The notes beneath the pieces were generated by a model. That model worked only from the letters and a program-made list of their open reading frames with translations. It ran no database searches and was not told where the DNA came from. From positions 438,880 through 502,879 of the forward strand of contig JALVSY010000007.1 in the NCBI GenBank assembly GCA_027036135.1: 64,000 bases of DNA, given 5' to 3'. A program made the position numbers and the translations under genes. The stretch comes from Pyrodictiaceae archaeon (lineage in GTDB: Archaea; Thermoproteota; Thermoprotei_A; Sulfolobales; Pyrodictiaceae). The stretch's first letter is position 1. Every line of letters starts with the position of its first letter. This document shows positions 61,089 through 64,000 of the stretch, one piece after another.

Positions 61089-62126
61089 TTGAGGAGGGTA
61101 AGGCTCAAGTTCGTTGGTGGCCTTGAGATAGAATTCGTGGATAGGGATAAAGCCATTGAGCAGATTAACGAGATTGCTGAGAGGGGTACCTACCCCGTTT
61201 ATGTAGTCTATGGCCCGGAGGGTTGTGGGAAGACAGCGTTATTTAAGCAAGCAAGAGAAATACTCGAGGAGCACAACTATAACGTTATCTATGCTAACCC
61301 GCTCGCGGAGGATAGGGAGGAGCTCCTAGACTATACCCCGGCGATAAGAGACCTTGTCAGGGAGGTGTTGAGGTCCTTCCCGGATCCCTATTCGAGGATA
61401 ATCGATGCCGCTATCAACATTGCTAGCCAGGTAGTGAAGAGGATGAGAAAGCCCAGGGTCGCGGTTCTCATGGATGATGTGTTCCAAGCCGTGGGCCTCG
61501 ACAACGCCGAGAAGTATGTAAAAACGCTGCTCAACTTGATCGAGCACCCTCCCGGCGACTATGAAAACATCGTAGTAATTGTCTCCTCGAGCGAGGGAAT
61601 AACGAGGAAAAGGATTGGGAGGCATAGCTGGGCAACTCTTCGCATCCTCTGGAACATGAGCAGAAAGGGCTTTAGGGAGCTCTATGACAAGCTACCCGGC
61701 ACTAAACCCCGCTTCAGGGACGCCTGGAGAGCCACTGGGGGCAACCCCAGATACCTAGGACTACTCTACAGGGCTAACTGGGACACCGAGTCCCTGGTAA
61801 AGGACATAGTAGAGAGTAAAGATCTCGAAGAACTTGTAAAGGGCCTAAACCCCCTAGAGACCAGGATACTCCAAGAGAGCCTTGAGGACCCCGACACGCT
61901 GTTCGAGAAATACCCGGAGACCAAGACGCTCATCGACAAGCTTGTTGAGAGGAACCTAGTAATAAGGCTCTGGGATAGGAACGAGTGGCTCTGGATTGAT
62001 ACCCCGCCACCAGAGAAGGACCCCGGCCTAGGCATAGGTAGGCACTACGCCTGGCAGACACCGCTGCACCGAGAAGCGGTCAGGAAAGCCCTAGAAACAC
62101 TCCACGGACAAGGAACCAGCCCCTAG
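61089..62126 (+). CDS. Archaeal AAA (PF01637-type) ATPase, copy 2
   Basis: This is a 345-residue paralogue of the ATPase at 52297. It has Walker A GPEGCGKTALF (near residues 42-52), Walker B RVAVLMDDVFQAVG, VIVSSSEGITRKRIGRHSWA, and the common end WDRNEWLWIDTPPPEKDPGLG. The 3' about 120 bases are almost identical to copy 1, while the middle has diverged. The TTG start at 61089 lies 17 bases after the GT4 gene. It is followed 294 bases later by the second full member of the 143/149-residue family. Confidence 0.78.
   Translation: MRRVRLKFVGGLEIEFVDRDKAIEQINEIAERGTYPVYVVYGPEGCGKTALFKQAREILEEHNYNVIYANPLAEDREELLDYTPAIRDLVREVLRSFPDPYSRIIDAAINIASQVVKRMRKPRVAVLMDDVFQAVGLDNAEKYVKTLLNLIEHPPGDYENIVVIVSSSEGITRKRIGRHSWATLRILWNMSRKGFRELYDKLPGTKPRFRDAWRATGGNPRYLGLLYRANWDTESLVKDIVESKDLEELVKGLNPLETRILQESLEDPDTLFEKYPETKTLIDKLVERNLVIRLWDRNEWLWIDTPPPEKDPGLGIGRHYAWQTPLHREAVRKALETLHGQGTSP
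61965..62095 (+). repeat. Near-identical 3' segment of AAA ATPase copy 2
   Basis: This is the second copy of the conserved 3' segment of the AAA ATPase genes, the partner of 53176-53310. Confidence 0.75.
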
Positions 62127-62420
62127 CCAAGAAGCATACAAATCAGCTAGCCCCCGGTCAAGACGAACCAGGTACACCTACACACACCCAGCACTCCATC
62201 CAAAAGGCTAAGACACAGCCCCAGCACGCAGAGAACAGAGTACCAACAGAGCCTAGGCGCACACCCAGGGCACCACGACCAAGACTCTCACAAGCCATTC
62301 TACGCGACACAAGCTCCGCGAGCTCAAGAGAGCCCCCGGTGAACACATAAAACCCCGAACCTCAGAGCCGCCACTAACGGCAACCTTAGCCAGCCAACGA
62401 GAGAGGGCCCAGCCGGAGCC

Positions 62421-62852
62421 ATGACACTATTAGCTGTTGCTTTAGAGAGGCTAGGATCACTATACACTGAGGCGTCGGAGGAGGCGCTACGCCTAGCCGA
62501 GGATATCCTGGCCCCGGCTGGGCCCATACCCCGTAAGACTATTCGTGGTCTCCTGGGCCGCGCTCTCCGCAACGGAGCCTGGAAAACTCTACCACGGGAG
62601 ACCCGGGCCCTCCTCCTAGCGGCTGCTCGCAGCCCTGTACGGGTCTATCGCTCACCGCGTTTGCTCGCGTTGCTTCGCCGTGCGTGGCTACTAGTAGAGC
62701 TAGCCACGATGAGAGGCAAAGCAGTGGTGGCTGCACTAACACATCTCCTCGCGAGGGGCGTGGCTCAGGGGCTCTACTCGTTGCTCCGGAGAGGCCTAGA
62801 CAAGCTCATAGCGATAGGGATCCAGGTACTAAACAACCCCTGGCTACGATAA
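62421..62852 (+). CDS. Unrecognised helical protein, family member 2
   Basis: This is a 143-residue paralogue of the protein at 50272. The N-terminal MTLLAVALERLGSLYTEASEEALRLAEDILAPAGPIPR (in parts) and the C-terminal IAIGIQVLNNPWLR match, but the last six residues (QRIIPAT-type) are missing because the DNA changes after TGGCTA. GC-rich DNA from about 62750 to 62835 matches copy 1 almost base for base. The 16 bases before the ATG are also shared. The 294 bases between it and the AAA ATPase hold no gene. Confidence 0.6.
   Translation: MTLLAVALERLGSLYTEASEEALRLAEDILAPAGPIPRKTIRGLLGRALRNGAWKTLPRETRALLLAAARSPVRVYRSPRLLALLRRAWLLVELATMRGKAVVAALTHLLARGVAQGLYSLLRRGLDKLIAIGIQVLNNPWLR
62740..62845 (+). 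repeat. Near-identical 3' segment of helical protein gene, copy 2
   Basis: This is the second copy of the segment at 50600-50695. The direct repeats are about 12 kb apart and could recombine to delete the glycan genes between them. Confidence 0.75.
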
Positions 62853-62859
62853 TCCGGTC

Positions 62860-63681
62860 ATGGCCAGAGAACCCCTCGTCTCAATAGTAATACCCACACT
62901 CAACTCCGAGAAAACCCTGCCACTAACGCTAGAATCCATAAAGAGGCAAACCTACAAAAACATAGAGGTAATAGTAGTTGATAGCTATAGTCAAGACAAT
63001 ACAGTAAAAATAGCAAGAAGATATGGGGCGAAAATTCTGCTAACCCGTGGAGGCTTGCTCTGGGCAAGATATATTGGCCACCTATACGCTAGGGGGAAGA
63101 TAGAACTCCTTCTCGACTCAGACCAAATACTCAGTCCCAAAACCATTGAAATCGGTGTAAATAAGTTATTGGCGGGCTATGACATGTTAATACTTGAGGA
63201 GCAGAGCTACAAGCCTCACACACTTGTACAATGGCTATTCTACATTGATAGAAAACACGTGCACGAAATAATGGATCTGAACCCGTTACACGGTGTGCTC
63301 CTGGCAAGGATGTATAAGTATTCTATCCTAGATAAAGCCTTTAAAAATATAAGACAGAAGCTTCCACTTTCAGTAATGTTTAGGTTAGTGTCTCAAGACC
63401 ATGCAATAATATACTACGAGGCCTGGAATATATCAAACAAAGTAGCATTAGTCAAGAATGCAGTCTACCACATAGAGCCCTCTACGCTAAAAAGCCTAGT
63501 AAGGAAATTCTACAGATATGGTAAAACAGAATATAGAGTGGGTAAGTACTATCACGAACTTGCTAAAAAAAGAACACCCAGAAAGATAGGGTTAACCCCA
63601 CAGTCATGGATTTCACTATTACTATGGTTTTTAAAAGCAGTACCATATATACTTGGAACACTAGCTAGTGTGGAACAATGA
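62860..63681 (+). CDS. GT2-family glycosyltransferase
   Basis: This is a 273-residue GT2 enzyme. The N-terminus VSIVIPTLNSEKTLPLTLESIKRQTYKNIEVIVVDSYSQDNTV (in parts) is the classic fold start, with ELLLDSDQILSPKTIE as the DxD-containing segment. A C-terminal hydrophobic stretch (SLLLWFLKAVPYILGTLA) may associate it with the membrane. It is AT-rich after the first 60 bases. ATG 62860 is used. Its stop (TGA) overlaps the next gene's ATG as ATGA, so the two are coupled. Confidence 0.87.
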   Translation: MAREPLVSIVIPTLNSEKTLPLTLESIKRQTYKNIEVIVVDSYSQDNTVKIARRYGAKILLTRGGLLWARYIGHLYARGKIELLLDSDQILSPKTIEIGVNKLLAGYDMLILEEQSYKPHTLVQWLFYIDRKHVHEIMDLNPLHGVLLARMYKYSILDKAFKNIRQKLPLSVMFRLVSQDHAIIYYEAWNISNKVALVKNAVYHIEPSTLKSLVRKFYRYGKTEYRVGKYYHELAKKRTPRKIGLTPQSWISLLLWFLKAVPYILGTLASVEQ

Positions 63682-64000
63682 CATATAATGATTATCCGCT
63701 AGTATCAGTAGTTATTCCAACTCATAATAGAAAAGATAAATTGATTAGACTCATAGATTCTCTCTTGAAATCCAATTATCCCAGAAATAAGCTCGAAATA
63801 ATAGTAGTTGACGATGCATCAACAGATGGTACATGCGATACTATTAGGCAATTATATCCGGAGGTGAAACTACGATGCAATGATGAGGAAAAATATGTTG
63901 CGGAGTCGCGTAATATTGGTATCAAGATATCTAGAGGAAAATACATATTTTTAATAGATGATGATAATATTGTAGACCCTAATACGATAAAAGAATTAGT
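63678..64000 (+). CDS. GT2-family glycosyltransferase, 5' part only
   Basis: This gene begins at ATG 63678 and runs off the window. The first 107 residues show the GT2 opening LVSVVIPTHNRKDKLIRLIDSLL, the strand VVDDASTDGT and the metal-binding FLIDDDNIVDPNTI (DxD region), so it is a second enzyme for the same glycan. It is AT-rich. It is translationally coupled to the preceding gene through ATGA. Confidence 0.85.
   Translation, partial: MTYNDYPLVSVVIPTHNRKDKLIRLIDSLLKSNYPRNKLEIIVVDDASTDGTCDTIRQLYPEVKLRCNDEEKYVAESRNIGIKISRGKYIFLIDDDNIVDPNTIKEL

Noticed and set aside
1-64000. tRNA, rRNA and CRISPR arrays
   Set aside because: I read the intergenic stretches for T-loop motifs, long rRNA-like blocks and regularly spaced repeats and found none.

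Overview
The window comes from a hyperthermophilic crenarchaeon, most likely of the order Desulfurococcales and possibly close to Pyrodictium or Hyperthermus. Three things point there: a complete archaeal ribosomal protein cluster with eukaryote-type members (S4e, L32e, L19e, L34e, L14e), a small protein resembling the crenarchaeal RNA polymerase subunit Rpo13, and a gene set resembling the crenarchaeal Ced DNA-import machinery. GTG and TTG starts are frequent, and TATA-like boxes lie about 25 bases before expected transcript starts. The order-level placement is inference. I saw no rRNA or tRNA gene and no CRISPR array.

Layout. 0-24 kb is AT-rich and holds information-processing genes: an XPB-type helicase, a degenerate phosphoribosyltransferase-like regulator, an Mrp/Nbp35 ATPase, an AbrB-ACT regulator, a DUF72 protein, PCNA, candidate Rpo13, a HerA-like ATPase with a membrane partner, and an Lhr-type helicase. 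A Ced-like operon (13.3-16.6 kb) follows: a two-helix pilin-like protein, a VirB6-like polytopic protein, a 56-residue membrane protein and a VirB4-like ATPase. It runs directly into rpl2 and rps19. Next come a methyltransferase, a MoxR/VWA pair and a YkgJ-type cysteine-cluster protein. 23.4-43 kb is the main ribosomal/translation cluster: a SPOUT methyltransferase, L3-L4-L23, then L22-S3-L29-Rpp29-S17-L14-L24-S4e-L5-S14-S8-L6-L32e-L19e-L18-S5-L30-L15-SecY-Adk-EMC3-like-L34e-Cmk-L14e, a HEPN/MNT toxin-antitoxin pair, and Cbf5. L2 and S19, normally between L23 and L22, lie 7 kb upstream instead. Their usual place is a 370-base gap holding a GC-rich, strongly foldable element.

43-64 kb is accessory DNA: a class I methyltransferase, a LOG-family protein, a DUF1122-like protein, a broken DUF1641-like gene, other decayed sequence, and then a surface-glycan island. 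The island has GT4 and GT2 glycosyltransferases (one GT4 split by a single in-frame stop), a sugar nucleotidyltransferase, two DUF4258/DUF2283 toxin-antitoxin-like pairs, a degenerate aspartyl protease, a coiled-coil membrane-anchored protein and an ATPase/TOPRIM- or RloB-like pair that may be defensive. It also holds two copies each of an archaeal AAA ATPase and of an unrecognised 143/149-residue helical protein, which share nearly identical 3' DNA, plus a third remnant of the latter. The last glycosyltransferase runs off the right edge.

Beyond proteins, I propose four candidate small RNAs (7.76 kb, 6.5 kb minus strand, 22.1 kb, 26.85 kb), seen only as structure or motif patterns, two of them in GC-rich islets behind TATA boxes. 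All need experimental or comparative confirmation.
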